The notes under the pieces are model-generated. The model was not told the DNA's origin and searched no databases. It saw only the letters and a list, made by a program, of their open reading frames with translations. This document shows, piece by piece, positions 46,175 through 55,521 of a stretch of DNA of 64,000 bases (its first letter is position 1; every line of letters starts with the position of its first letter). Position numbers and translations under genes: made by a program. The DNA is from Chitinophaga pollutisoli (lineage in GTDB: Bacteria > Bacteroidota > Bacteroidia > Chitinophagales > Chitinophagaceae). The stretch is from positions 3,410,001 through 3,474,000 of the forward strand of contig NZ_CP149822.1 of NCBI RefSeq assembly GCF_038396755.1, given 5' to 3'.

Positions 46175-47554
46175 TTATTTCCTTCTTTCCTTCCAGAGCT
46201 GGTTGAAAGATTTGGGTGCAAAGATGGGTAATCCGCGCTCATCGTCGCCCCAGGCGCTGCCGAACAGTTTGCCGATAACGAGGTTTTTGGTTTTCCCACC
46301 CACGATGTTCATCATCCTTCTGCTGAGACAGGCCTGTTTCCAGCCGAACCAGCCGATTTTTTCGCCGCCGCCGGTATGGTGCTCTTCCACGGCTTTATGC
46401 CGGTTATGCAGCAGCAGTTCGTGCAGGTTGATGCGCACGGGGCATACTTCCGTACAGTTGCCGCACAGCGAGGAAGCGTAGCTGAGGTGCATGTATTCGC
46501 CCACGCCTTTGAGGTGCGGGGTGATTACAGAACCGATAGGGCCGCTGTAGGTGGTTTTGTAAGTATGGCCGCCGATGTTTTTGTACACCGGGCAGGCGTT
46601 GAGGCAGGAGCCGCAGCGGATGCAATAGAGCGCCTCGCGGGCTTCCACGTCTTTCAGCAAGTTGGTGCGGCCATTGTCGAGGAAGATGATGTACATCTCG
46701 TCGGGACCGTCGGTTTCCCCTTCCTGGCGCGGGCCGGAAAATACAGAATTGTAGGAAGTGATCTGCTGGCCGGTGCCGTAAGTGGCGAGCAGGGGCCAGA
46801 AGAGAGCGAGATCGGTTATGGAAGGCAGTACTTTCTCGATACCCACGAGCACGATGTGCGTTTTGGGGAAAGAGGTGGTGAGGCGGGCGTTGCCTTCGTT
46901 CTCGGTAACGGCTACGCCGCCGATGTCTGCGATTACGAAATTGGCGCCGGTGATGCCTACTTCCGCTTCGAGGTATTTCTGGCGGAGCTTGTCGCGGGCC
47001 ACGAGCGTGAGTTGCTCGGGCGTCAGCGTGGTGGGAGTGCCAAGCTTGTTGTGGAAGAGGTCCGCCACATCCTGGGCGCTCTTGTGCATGGCGGGCGTCA
47101 CGATGTGGTACGGCGGCTCTTCATCCAGCTGCTGGATGTATTCGCCGAGGTCCGTTTCCACGCTTTCGATATTATGTTCTTGCAGGAAGTCGTTGAGATG
47201 GATTTCTTCCGTGGCCATGGATTTGCTCTTCACCACGGATCTGCAGTTTTTGGCCTTGCAGATGGCGAGGATTTCTTCCCTGGCCTGTTCCGCCGTTTCC
47301 GCCCAGATCACCTTCCCGCCCCTGCGGATGAAATTCATTTCAAACTCCTCCAGGTACTTGTCAAGATTCTCTATGGCGCGCCATTTCACGTTCTTCGCCC
47401 GTTCGCGGGCGGTGGTAATATCGGCAAACTGTTTCTTGCCGTTTTTTACCGCGGTGTTGTATTTGCCGATGTTGAAATTGATCGTATTGCGGTGGCCGAG
47501 ATCCGCCGCTTTTACTTCACTTTCATTGAGAAATGTGCTGGCCGTTTTATTCAT
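46175..47554 (-). CDS. lutB: Iron-sulfur protein LutB, lactate utilization
   Basis: A 459-residue LutB/YkgF protein: an N-terminal LUD domain (about 50-285) and a C-terminal ferredoxin-like region with C311-C314-C317-C321 (CIRCGSCLNACP) and C364-C367-C371 (CGNCTEVCP). LutABC oxidises L-lactate to pyruvate; lutA and lutC are not in the window, and LutB-type proteins occur outside complete operons. Start MNKTAST at 47554 is used; the longer reading adds 9 residues. It is last in the mutY-ssb-gldE-gldD-DUF3109-lutB series. Confidence 0.9.
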   Translation of the reverse strand: MNKTASTFLNESEVKAADLGHRNTINFNIGKYNTAVKNGKKQFADITTARERAKNVKWRAIENLDKYLEEFEMNFIRRGGKVIWAETAEQAREEILAICKAKNCRSVVKSKSMATEEIHLNDFLQEHNIESVETDLGEYIQQLDEEPPYHIVTPAMHKSAQDVADLFHNKLGTPTTLTPEQLTLVARDKLRQKYLEAEVGITGANFVIADIGGVAVTENEGNARLTTSFPKTHIVLVGIEKVLPSITDLALFWPLLATYGTGQQITSYNSVFSGPRQEGETDGPDEMYIIFLDNGRTNLLKDVEAREALYCIRCGSCLNACPVYKNIGGHTYKTTYSGPIGSVITPHLKGVGEYMHLSYASSLCGNCTEVCPVRINLHELLLHNRHKAVEEHHTGGGEKIGWFGWKQACLSRRMMNIVGGKTKNLVIGKLFGSAWGDDERGLPIFAPKSFNQLWKERRK

Positions 47555-47646
47555 GATTGTAAAGATAGTCAAATTGTCCACGGATGGACCGGTTACGCAA
47601 AGATTGAGCCTATTGTACAGGTCCTTGCAAAGATGCTATCAAATAT

Positions 47647-48225
47647 TCATTCATCTTCCCTGTACTGTCCTGTTGCGATGGTATCCAGGACGGTATAAAA
47701 TTCTTCTCCATACTTCCGGACGATGGCTTCTTTGAGGAATTTGTAAACCGGAACCTGTAGCTGGTTGCCCAGTTTGCAGGCGGGTTTGCAGATGCTCCAT
47801 TTGTCGTAATTAACGGCTTCGAAGGATTCGTATTTGGTAATGCGGATGGGGTAGAGGTGGCAGGAGATAGGCTTCCGGTAATCGGTGGCGCCGGCTTTCC
47901 AGGCTTTTTCTATCCCGCAGCCCACGTGGCCGTGTTCGTCGATATCTGCATAGGCGCAGATCGCGCCGTTGATGATGGGCGTAACATGGCCGTGCTCATC
48001 GTCCCAGGTATGGAGGCCGGTGGCTTCGAGCTCGCGGATGCCTTCTTCCCGGAGATACGGTTTGATGGAAGGGTAAATGCGGCGGAGGGTTTCCAGTTCG
48101 GATTCCTCGAGTGGCGCGCCGCAATCACCCGCAACGCAGCATGCGCCTTTACAGGCGTTCAGGTTGCATACAAAATTTTTTTCGACCACATCATCGCTGA
48201 TGTATTTGTCATCTATCACTATCAT
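47647..48225 (-). CDS. DUF3109 family protein
   Basis: A 192-residue cytoplasmic protein rich in cysteine: C20, C25, C29, C30 and C35 in VCNLNACKGACCVAGDC, with further Cys in the middle and C-terminal half (ISCHLYPIR, ICKPACKLG). This matches DUF3109, a family distantly related to YkgJ-type zinc or iron-sulfur proteins; function unknown. It starts 7 bp after gldD, so it belongs to the same transcript. Confidence 0.85.
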   Translation of the reverse strand: MIVIDDKYISDDVVEKNFVCNLNACKGACCVAGDCGAPLEESELETLRRIYPSIKPYLREEGIRELEATGLHTWDDEHGHVTPIINGAICAYADIDEHGHVGCGIEKAWKAGATDYRKPISCHLYPIRITKYESFEAVNYDKWSICKPACKLGNQLQVPVYKFLKEAIVRKYGEEFYTVLDTIATGQYREDE

Positions 48226-48232
48226 CTTTCGC

Positions 48233-48826
48233 TCAGTTTGGTCTCCATTTCAAAGTATTTACGAGATGCCGCATGTCTTCCTCCACGAACCGGGTAACCG
48301 GTGCCAGGGAGTCGGCATTGGGCTGGGCGTAAAAATACAACGCTCCGCGCAAAAAATGGTTGCTGGAATCGGTGACGAAGAATTGTTTGGCGGAAGCGGC
48401 ATTGCCCGCCACCTGGTAAAACAGGCCGGAAACGCCATTTGGCAGCGTAATCGCCTCTTCTTCAATGGATTCCGCTTTGTACGTATGTTTGTAGGTGAGT
48501 TTGAATGCGTCATTCACAAGCTTGTCGAGGGCGTTTTTTCCGCCGACCTGCTTGTAGCTCATGTAAATTTTACCGTTGAATTCGGGGAATTCGAGGTTGA
48601 TCCACCAGGGATTTTCGGTGTCTTCCCCGAAAAACAGGGAATCCTTGACCACATTGGCGTACACGGGATATTCGAAGGTGTAAGGGTAGCCGGGGCGGTC
48701 GAATAGCTGGTATTGCTTTTCGGGAAGGTCGATCCGGAAGTATCCCCTGGGCTTGGGCGTATGCCCTTGTTGCTGGCAGGCGGTGAAGCTGAAAGCGAGG
48801 ATCAGGAGCGGGAGGAGGCGTTTCAT
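48233..48826 (-). CDS. gldD: Gliding motility lipoprotein GldD
   Basis: A 197-residue lipoprotein (lipobox FTAC, Cys17) of the GldD family, required with GldB, GldH, GldJ and others for Bacteroidota gliding and type IX secretion. The conserved opening PKPRGYFRIDLPEKQYQLF and the ending HLVNTLKWRPN fit. The ATG at 48826 shares a base with the gldE stop (TAATG), so translation is coupled; a longer in-frame reading inside gldE is discarded. Confidence 0.93.
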   Translation of the reverse strand: MKRLLPLLILAFSFTACQQQGHTPKPRGYFRIDLPEKQYQLFDRPGYPYTFEYPVYANVVKDSLFFGEDTENPWWINLEFPEFNGKIYMSYKQVGGKNALDKLVNDAFKLTYKHTYKAESIEEEAITLPNGVSGLFYQVAGNAASAKQFFVTDSSNHFLRGALYFYAQPNADSLAPVTRFVEEDMRHLVNTLKWRPN

Positions 48827-50160
48827 TATTCCGTTTCGATGTCTGATTTGATGCTGACCTGTACTTTCTGGATGCGCATTTTGGTGACTTCCAGGATGGT
48901 GAAATCGAAGTTGCCGTAGCTGATCACGGAGTTTTCTTCCGGGAATTTGCCGGAAAGTTCCAGGATGAGGCCGCCGATCGAATCGCTTTCGCCTTTCACC
49001 TGCTCGAAGGTGTCGGGCGCGATGTTGAGGATGCGGCAAACGTCGTTCAGCATGGTTTTGCCTTCGAACACGTAGGTGTGGTCGTTGACTTTATTGTAGT
49101 TGAATTCTTCTTCGTCGAACTCGTCTTTGATATCCCCGATTACTTCTTCCATGATGTCTTCGAGGGTGACGATGCCGGAGGTGCCGCCGAATTCGTCGAC
49201 TACTACGGCGAAGTGCATGTGGCGGGTCTGGAACTCGTTGAGGAGGTCTTCGATGAGTTTATGCTCGTGCACGAAAAAGGGCTGGCGCATGACTTCGTGC
49301 CAGTCGAAATTATCGCCTTTCCCGAGGTGCTGGAGGAGGTCTTTGGTATGTATGACGCCCACGATGGTGTCGAGGTTGTTTTTATACACCGGGAGCCGGG
49401 AGTAATGGAGTTCGGCGACGTGTTTGGTGACTTCGCTGAAGGGGAGGTCGTATTCGAGGCCGTTCACGTCGAGGCGGGTGCGCATGATCTGTTTGACAGC
49501 GATGTTGCCGAATTTGAGGATGCCGCGCACGATATTTTTTTCTTCCTGGGAAGCGCCGGGTTCCACGCTCATTTCGATCACTTCATCGATTTCGCGGTAG
49601 TTGATGGGGCGGGAGTTGCGGTGGAAGAGGCGGGCCTCGATGCTTTCGCTGAGGTTGACGAAGAAATTGCTCACCGGTTCGAGGGTGGCGTGTATGAGAT
49701 GTACGAGCCAGGCGAAGTAGGTGGCGAAGCGCATGTTGTTTTGGGTGGCCCACACGCGCGGGAGGATCTGTCCGAAGAAGAGGAGCACCAGGGTGATGAT
49801 GGCGATGCGGACGACGAAGGAAACCACGGCCAGTTCCTGGAGCGACTCCACCTGGTAAATCAGGTAATTGGAGATGAAGATGAAGGCGATGTTGAAAAGG
49901 ATGTTGGCGATCTGGAGGGATGCCAGCAGGGATTTGGGTTTCTCCAGCAACCGCGTGATCATGCGGCCGGCGTTGTTTTGCCGGGTTTTGAGCACGTTGA
50001 GGTCTTTGTAATTCAGCGAAAAGAACGCTACTTCGGCTCCGGACACGATGAAGGTCAGGAGAAGGAGCATGAAAATGACCAGCAGAAACACCAGGACATT
50101 CACATCAGGGGCGGCGGCCGGCGCCGGGTTTTGCAGGAAAACATTCAGTAACGGTAGCAT
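48826..50160 (-). CDS. gldE: Gliding motility-associated protein GldE (CNNM/CBS/CorC family)
   Basis: A membrane protein of 444 residues (451 if the ATG at 50181 is used). A CNNM/DUF21 transmembrane domain (about 20-180), two CBS domains (about 205-325) and a CorC_HlyC domain (about 345-435) follow in order, as in HlyC/CorC magnesium-related proteins. In Bacteroidota this gene next to gldD is named gldE. A TATTTTTG box lies upstream at 50205-50198 (minus). Confidence 0.9.
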   Translation of the reverse strand: MLPLLNVFLQNPAPAAAPDVNVLVFLLVIFMLLLLTFIVSGAEVAFFSLNYKDLNVLKTRQNNAGRMITRLLEKPKSLLASLQIANILFNIAFIFISNYLIYQVESLQELAVVSFVVRIAIITLVLLFFGQILPRVWATQNNMRFATYFAWLVHLIHATLEPVSNFFVNLSESIEARLFHRNSRPINYREIDEVIEMSVEPGASQEEKNIVRGILKFGNIAVKQIMRTRLDVNGLEYDLPFSEVTKHVAELHYSRLPVYKNNLDTIVGVIHTKDLLQHLGKGDNFDWHEVMRQPFFVHEHKLIEDLLNEFQTRHMHFAVVVDEFGGTSGIVTLEDIMEEVIGDIKDEFDEEEFNYNKVNDHTYVFEGKTMLNDVCRILNIAPDTFEQVKGESDSIGGLILELSGKFPEENSVISYGNFDFTILEVTKMRIQKVQVSIKSDIETE

Positions 50161-50315
50161 GCTAGCCGAAAAATAAGCCAATATGTTGAGCTTTGGTCAA
50201 AAATAAGGGGAAAGTAATTCAGGTCTTGGAGAGGTGAATCGCTTTCCCGCGTGCAAATATAAAGAATGTCCCGTAACGGCAAGGAAAAGGAGCGGGCCTT
50301 GCCAGGGAGGGTTTT

Positions 50316-50792
50316 CTAGAATGGAAGATCGTCCGCGGCTTCGCCCATGGGGGGGATTTCGATGCCGGGGTATCCTTCGCCGTGGTGGCCGGGGCCCTGC
50401 TGGCCGCTGGTGGAAGATCCGGAGCCGTGGTGGACGGCGTGGTCGCCGTTTCCGACATCCATCCGCTTGTCGAGCATCACGAGGTTATCGCCTACCACTT
50501 CGGTGGCGAATTTCTTGTTGCCCTCCTTGTCTTCCCAGCTGCGGGTACGGAGGCGGCCTTCGATATAGACGAGGCTACCTTTGTGGAGATATTTTTGGGC
50601 CAGCTCTGCCAGTCCTCTCCAGAGCACGACTGTGTGCCATTCTGTCTGGGAAATCAGCTTGCCGGCGCGGTCTTTGAAAGTTTCCGTAGTGGCCAGTGAG
50701 AATTTTGCCACTGCTATGTTACCTTCCAGGAACTGAACATCGGGGTCTCTGCCAAGATTGCCAATCAGGATTACTTTATTAACACCTCTCAT
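50316..50792 (-). CDS. ssb: Single-stranded DNA-binding protein
   Basis: A 158-residue SSB: OB-fold (about 1-110; VNKVILIGNLGRDPD, QTEWHTVVLWRGLAE, YIEGRLRTRSWEDKEG), a Gly/His-rich linker, and the acidic tip DDLPF that recruits repair and replication partners. Located between mutY and gldE, an order often seen in Bacteroidota. Confidence 0.97.
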   Translation of the reverse strand: MRGVNKVILIGNLGRDPDVQFLEGNIAVAKFSLATTETFKDRAGKLISQTEWHTVVLWRGLAELAQKYLHKGSLVYIEGRLRTRSWEDKEGNKKFATEVVGDNLVMLDKRMDVGNGDHAVHHGSGSSTSGQQGPGHHGEGYPGIEIPPMGEAADDLPF

Positions 50793-50957
50793 AATTGTAG
50801 GTTTTAATTCTGTCCTATGTTTAAAAAATCATCTCACGGTCAACCTTATTAAAGTTAATGTTTTTTCCAATCGGGAACACAAAAATTTCTCGCGGGCACG
50901 CACGATTATATTATATAAGTCGTTATAAATGAATGGTACCGGAGTGGGGGTGGCTCA

Positions 50958-52016
50958 TCACCCTTTGAGAAAGTCCACAATTATCTTGGGGAAAGCGAGG
51001 CGGTCGAGCTCGGCTGCGGATACGGCGCGGAAGCCTTCGGGCGGCAAAACCTCGGTTTCGGGGCCGATGCGGAGGAAGCGGGCGTGGATGGTTTGATGCG
51101 TGAGCTGCTGTTTTTTCTCGGGGGAGGCGCTTTCGATGCGGATGTTCCCCGGGCCGGCCAGGGCGCGGAAGGCGGGGAGGGAGAGGAGCTCGGCGTCGGT
51201 TACGGGGGCTGGGGTTTCTATCATGGGGAACTCGTGGAGGTTCTGCCAGATATCTTTACCGGTCCGCTTGCGGACGTACCGCAGCGATCCGTTGCCAGAC
51301 AATAAATAATAGAAATATCTTTTTTTTATGCGTAATTTTTTGGATTTTACAGGAACGAGGTCTGTTAATCCTTTTTGAAAAGCTTCGCATTGAGAAGAGA
51401 GCCGGCAAGATTTGCAGAGTGGCGTCTGAGGTTTGCAGACGACGGCCCCGAAGTCCATGATCGCCTGATTATAAGTGCCGGCCTGTTGCCCTGGGAGTAC
51501 ATCCTGGGCGAGTTGAGTGAAAAGTTTTTTGCCCGCGGTAGTATCCGTGGGTGTATCGATACCGAAGAACCGCGCCAGAACGCGGTATACGTTGCCGTCG
51601 AGCACGGCGTGCGGGAGGTTGTATGCGAACGACGCTATGGCGGCGGCGGTGTATGCGCCAACGCCTTTGAGTGCGGTGATGCCTTCGTAGGTGTCGGGGA
51701 AGCGGCCCTGGTGTTGTTGCGCTACGGTTCTGGCGGCGGCAAGCATGTTTTTGCAGCGGGCGTAGTAGCCGAGGCCTTGCCAGAGCCGGAAGACTTCCTC
51801 GTCGGGTGCGGCGGCGAGGTCGGTGATGGCGGGATAGGCGGCGATGAAGCGTTCGTAATAAGGGCGGCCTTGTTCGACGCGGGTTTGCTGGAGGATGATT
51901 TCGGAGAGCCAGATGCGGTAGGGGTCTTTTTCCTTTTTCCAGGGCATGGACCGGTCGTTATGGAGCTCATTCCAGGCAAGTATACCCGCGGTAAAAAATT
52001 GCTTCATATCGGTCAT
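50958..52016 (-). CDS. mutY: A/G-specific adenine glycosylase
   Basis: MutY removes adenine mispaired with 8-oxoguanine. Features: SEIILQQTRV with the catalytic Glu, the helix-hairpin-helix LKGVGAYTAAAI, the catalytic Asp in AVLDGNV, the [4Fe-4S] loop C-x6-C-x2-C-x5-C (CKPQTPLCKSCRLSSQC) and a C-terminal NUDIX-like domain (about 230-350) that senses 8-oxoG. 352 residues; the Met at residue 4 could be the true start. First gene of the mutY-ssb-gldE-gldD series. Confidence 0.96.
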   Translation of the reverse strand: MTDMKQFFTAGILAWNELHNDRSMPWKKEKDPYRIWLSEIILQQTRVEQGRPYYERFIAAYPAITDLAAAPDEEVFRLWQGLGYYARCKNMLAAARTVAQQHQGRFPDTYEGITALKGVGAYTAAAIASFAYNLPHAVLDGNVYRVLARFFGIDTPTDTTAGKKLFTQLAQDVLPGQQAGTYNQAIMDFGAVVCKPQTPLCKSCRLSSQCEAFQKGLTDLVPVKSKKLRIKKRYFYYLLSGNGSLRYVRKRTGKDIWQNLHEFPMIETPAPVTDAELLSLPAFRALAGPGNIRIESASPEKKQQLTHQTIHARFLRIGPETEVLPPEGFRAVSAAELDRLAFPKIIVDFLKG

Positions 52017-52241
52017 TTGGACAAAATAATTTATATATGTCGATTGGTTTGTATATATTCGCCTTCCCGAAACCTTTATCGGTATTGTATTGCAATGATT
52101 TACGGGTTGGAAAAGAACGCAAATAAACGTATTTTTATAACCTGCTATCTATATAAAAAAATATTAAATTTTATTTGCTTGAAAATAGAGCGATTAAAAT
52201 TTTTTATTTAACTTTGAAAACAAGTAATCCTCCGCTTCATT

Positions 52242-52529
52242 ATGAGAAAAGCTGATTTGATTAACAACATTGCTGAAAAAACCGGCATCCCGAAAGTAGA
52301 TGTGTTAGTAACACTCGAAGCCATGTTCAAGGAAGTGAAGGAGGCGTTAGCTAATGGCGAGCATATCTACATCCGCGGATTTGGCAGTTTCATCACTAAG
52401 AAAAGGGCTGCCAAGATCGGGCGCAACATCAAGAAGAATGTGGCCGTGGAGATCCCCGAGCATTACATTCCGGCGTTTAAACCGTCGAAAGAATTTGTTG
52501 CAGAGGTAAAGAAGCTTAAAAGTTCATAA
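52242..52529 (+). CDS. HU-family DNA-binding protein
   Basis: A 95-residue nucleoid protein of the HU/IHF family: MRKADLINNIAEKTG at the N-terminus, the RGFGSFITKKRAAKIGRN arm and the PAFKPSKEF end. It bends and compacts DNA as a dimer. It is divergent from mutY and followed 28 bp later by a TPR gene. A TAACTTTG box at 52209-52216 is 26 bp before the ATG but has no -33 at proper distance. Confidence 0.94.
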   Translation: MRKADLINNIAEKTGIPKVDVLVTLEAMFKEVKEALANGEHIYIRGFGSFITKKRAAKIGRNIKKNVAVEIPEHYIPAFKPSKEFVAEVKKLKSS

Positions 52530-52557
52530 CTTCGCATCCGACTAACATTGGAATAGG

Positions 52558-53406
52558 GTGCAAAGAAATCAACTATTGCTGATTGGCCTCGGTGTTGCCG
52601 CAGTTATCGCTTTATTTGCGTTCGGCCGAATTTCGCCGAAAGTGCATGATCACGACCATGCCGCTACCGGTATGGCGATGCCACAAGGAAATGCCGCTAA
52701 GCCAGCGGATTTCAAGGACATATTGCTGAAGGCCAAGGAACGTGTTCCGGCCGAAAAGCTGGGAGAGATCTCCCGGCTGGAGAATGCTGTGGTGCGCGGC
52801 GACGTGCAGACGCAGCAGCTCAACGCATATCGCCAGCTCTACCTGATCTGGGACGGCCTCAACGAACTCCCCATTGCCGCCCATTATGCCGGAGAAGCAG
52901 CCAAGTTGGAAAATTCCGGAAAAAACCTCACCTTTGCAGCCAATTTATTTTTGGATCACCTTTCACACACACAGGACCCCGCGGTACAGTTGTGGGAAGT
53001 TTCATCCGCGATCGACCTGCTCGACCGGGCTATAGCCCTGGAACCCGGCAACGATACACTGAAACTCAGAAAAGGAGCCCTCCTCGTGGATTATACCGGC
53101 GAGCCCATGAAAGGCATCGGCCTCCTCCGCGAAGTGGCAGAGAAAAACCCGGATTTCCTGGACGCCCAGCTTACCCTGGCCAACTTCTCCATCAAATCCG
53201 GACAGTTCGATAAAGCGATCGAGCGGATGGATAAAGTCCTCGAACGCACGCCCGACGAACCCAAAGCGCTCTTCCTGAAGGCGGTTGCCCATCAGAGCCA
53301 GGGCGAAAACGACAAAGCCGTGGAACTGCTCCGGCAGTGCCGCAAGCTGATCAAGGATCCCGCATTGGCGGCCGAGATCGACGGATACATAAAAAGTATT
53401 AAATAG
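52558..53406 (+). CDS. Membrane-anchored TPR protein
   Basis: A 282-residue protein opening with GTG (MQRNQLLLIGL). A single membrane helix (about 6-23) is followed by a His/Asp-rich segment (HDHDHAATGM) and a TPR array (about 60-280; AIDLLDRAIALEPGNDTLKL, FDKAIERMDKVLERTPDEPK). It probably faces the periplasm as a scaffold. It sits between HU and the tiny COX24-like gene, 33 bp before the latter. Confidence 0.85.
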   Translation: MQRNQLLLIGLGVAAVIALFAFGRISPKVHDHDHAATGMAMPQGNAAKPADFKDILLKAKERVPAEKLGEISRLENAVVRGDVQTQQLNAYRQLYLIWDGLNELPIAAHYAGEAAKLENSGKNLTFAANLFLDHLSHTQDPAVQLWEVSSAIDLLDRAIALEPGNDTLKLRKGALLVDYTGEPMKGIGLLREVAEKNPDFLDAQLTLANFSIKSGQFDKAIERMDKVLERTPDEPKALFLKAVAHQSQGENDKAVELLRQCRKLIKDPALAAEIDGYIKSIK

Positions 53407-53439
53407 TATTTCATAAAACATTAAAAAAATTACAAGCGT

Positions 53440-53535
53440 ATGCCCTGCGGAAAGAAAAGAAAGAGACATAAAATCGCAACCCACAAGCGTAAAAAAAGAC
53501 TGAGAAAGAACCGCCACAAGAAAGGCAAGAAATAA
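53440..53535 (+). CDS. AURKAIP1/COX24-domain protein, likely small ribosomal protein (bS22-like)
   Basis: A 31-residue, extremely basic peptide: MPCGKKRKRHKIATHKRKKR followed by LRKNRHKKGKK. It belongs to the AURKAIP1/COX24 (DUF1713) family, whose mitochondrial members are the small-subunit protein mS38 and whose mycobacterial relative is bS22. It therefore most likely sits on the 30S subunit near the decoding region. Many gene callers miss it because of its size. It lies between the TPR gene and rng. Confidence 0.85.
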   Translation: MPCGKKRKRHKIATHKRKKRLRKNRHKKGKK

Positions 53536-53853
53536 TTCTCCTGTTTCCCCGCCATTTATACTTCAGATATAGATAGCCGGAGGGGCTGCGCGATAAATTT
53601 TTTAATGCAATCCTGCATGATGTTAGCATTAATCGTTAAATTGCTAGTGTCATGCAGGTTGTTTACGTAAGTTCGGCCTCGCAGACACCACGGATACCTG
53701 TATATCACTGAACCCTTTGCAATCCTCTCTCTACATGTAACCGCCGCTAACCAACGGCTACATCTTGGGAATGCTGTACCCCCTTGTCAACCCAAACAGA
53801 GCACCAGGAGGGTGGCACTAAAGTGGAAGTATTTATGGATAAAATTTTGACGC
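53536..53853 (+). promoter_or_regulatory. Structured leader region of rng
   Basis: 318 bp without a gene. CCTGCATGA (53612-53620) and TCATGCAGG (53650-53658) form a 9 bp stem enclosing a second helix (TTAGCA with TGCTAG). Just before rng a short reading frame of eight codons, ATG at 53835 to TAA at 53861, overlaps the rng start in another frame. RNase E in E. coli controls its own mRNA through its leader; a similar role here is speculation. Confidence 0.4.
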
Positions 53854-55401
53854 TTGAATAAGGAATTGATTATAAATGCAGCACCATCCGGTGTTGAAAT
53901 TGCATTGCTGGAAGATAAGAAGTTGGTAGAGCTGCATCACGAAAGCGGCAATCCTAATTTTGCGGTGGGGGACCTTTATTTAGGCAAAGTAAAAAAACTG
54001 ATCCCGGGCCTTAATGCGGCATTCGTGGACGTAGGTTTCGAAAAAGACGCCTTCCTCCATTATACCGACCTCAGCCCTTACATCCGTTCCATACTAAAAT
54101 TCACCAACCAGGCCATCTCCGATAAATCCGGTGCCTTCGATTTCGGCAAATTCAAAAATGAACCCGAAATCATCAAAACCGGAAAAATCACCGAAGTTCT
54201 CGGTGGAAAGCCCAACATCCTCGTACAAATTCTCAAAGAGCCCATCTCCTCCAAAGGCCCGCGCCTCAGCTGCGAAATCTCGCTCCCCGGCCGGTTCATC
54301 GTGATCACCCCGTTCAACAACATCGTGGCCGTCTCCAAAAAGATCCACTCCTCCGAAGAACGGAAAAGGCTCCAGAAGATCGTTGAAGCCATCAAACCAC
54401 CTAACTTCGGCGTCATCGTCCGCACCGCGGCTGAAGGCAAAAAGACCGCCGAACTGCATGAAGACCTGACCACCCTGGTGAATACCTGGCACACCATCCA
54501 GGAAAACCTGCGCAGCGGACAAGCCCCGCAGAAGATCCTGAGCGAACAAACCAAAACCACCAGCATCCTCCGCGACTTGTTGAACGAATCCTTCAACCGG
54601 ATCGTCATCAACGACAAAAACATTTACACCGACACAAAAACGTATATCCAGAAGATCGCGCCCGAAAAGCAGGACATCGTGACCTACTACCACAACGGCG
54701 CCCCCATCTTCGACCACTTCGGGGTTACCCGGCAGGTGAAAGCCTCTTTCGGCAAAACCGTCAACCTCGATTCCGGCGTTTATCTCATCATCGAAGCCAC
54801 GGAAGCCCTCCACGTCATCGACGTAAACTCGGGCTACAAAAGCTCCAGCAACAACCAGGAACAAAACGCCCTCGCTTCCAACCTGGAAGCCGCGGCGGAA
54901 ATCGCCCGGCAGCTGCGCCTCCGCGACCTCGGCGGCATCATCATCATCGATTTCATCGATATGAAACTGCCCGAAAACAAGAAAAACGTATACGAAGCCA
55001 TGGAGAAATTCATGGCGCCCGACAGAGCCAAGCACACCATCCTGCCCATCTCCAAGTTCGGACTCATGCAGATCACCCGCCAGCGCGTGAAACCGGAAAT
55101 CACCATTTCCGTGGCGGAAGACTGCCCCACCTGCAAAGGCACCGGCAAAATCGGCGCCTCTATGCTCATCGTGGAAGACATCGAAAAGAACCTCCAGTAT
55201 CTCCTCAACCATCAGCACAAGGGCCTCACCATCCGCGTGCACCCCATCCTCTACGCATACCTCACCAAAGGATGGCTCCGCAGCCGCCAGTGGAAATGGT
55301 ATTTCGCGTACAAGAAATGGATCAAACTCCGCGCAGATTCCAACTACCATCTCACGGAGTACCACTTCTTCGATGACAACGACGAGGAAATCAAATTCTG
55401 A
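53854..55401 (+). CDS. rng: Ribonuclease E/G family protein
   Basis: A 515-residue Rne/Rng endoribonuclease for mRNA decay and rRNA processing. An S1 RNA-binding domain (about 35-135; VGDLYLGKVKKLIPGLNAAF) is followed by the catalytic core with ALHVIDVNSG and GGIIIIDFIDM (metal-binding Asp residues) and the zinc link CPTCKGTG. No long E. coli RNase E-type C-terminal scaffold is present. The start is TTG (MNKELIINA), consistent with the family N-terminus; an ATG 19 bp upstream is in another frame. Confidence 0.94.
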   Translation: MNKELIINAAPSGVEIALLEDKKLVELHHESGNPNFAVGDLYLGKVKKLIPGLNAAFVDVGFEKDAFLHYTDLSPYIRSILKFTNQAISDKSGAFDFGKFKNEPEIIKTGKITEVLGGKPNILVQILKEPISSKGPRLSCEISLPGRFIVITPFNNIVAVSKKIHSSEERKRLQKIVEAIKPPNFGVIVRTAAEGKKTAELHEDLTTLVNTWHTIQENLRSGQAPQKILSEQTKTTSILRDLLNESFNRIVINDKNIYTDTKTYIQKIAPEKQDIVTYYHNGAPIFDHFGVTRQVKASFGKTVNLDSGVYLIIEATEALHVIDVNSGYKSSSNNQEQNALASNLEAAAEIARQLRLRDLGGIIIIDFIDMKLPENKKNVYEAMEKFMAPDRAKHTILPISKFGLMQITRQRVKPEITISVAEDCPTCKGTGKIGASMLIVEDIEKNLQYLLNHQHKGLTIRVHPILYAYLTKGWLRSRQWKWYFAYKKWIKLRADSNYHLTEYHFFDDNDEEIKF

Positions 55402-55412
55402 TAGAATTACGA

Positions 55413-55442
55413 GGGCGCACCCAACCGGATGCGCCCTTTTTT
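55413..55442 (+). terminator. Terminator of rng
   Basis: GGGCGCA and TGCGCCC form a 7 bp stem with a 10-base loop, followed by six T. Confidence 0.85.
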
Positions 55443-55521
55443 CCGCCGCCACGGCCCTCCGGCCCCAGGTTTGCAACATACCCGGCGGAATATTGTTATA
55501 CCTCCTAAATGTGACTTCGCT

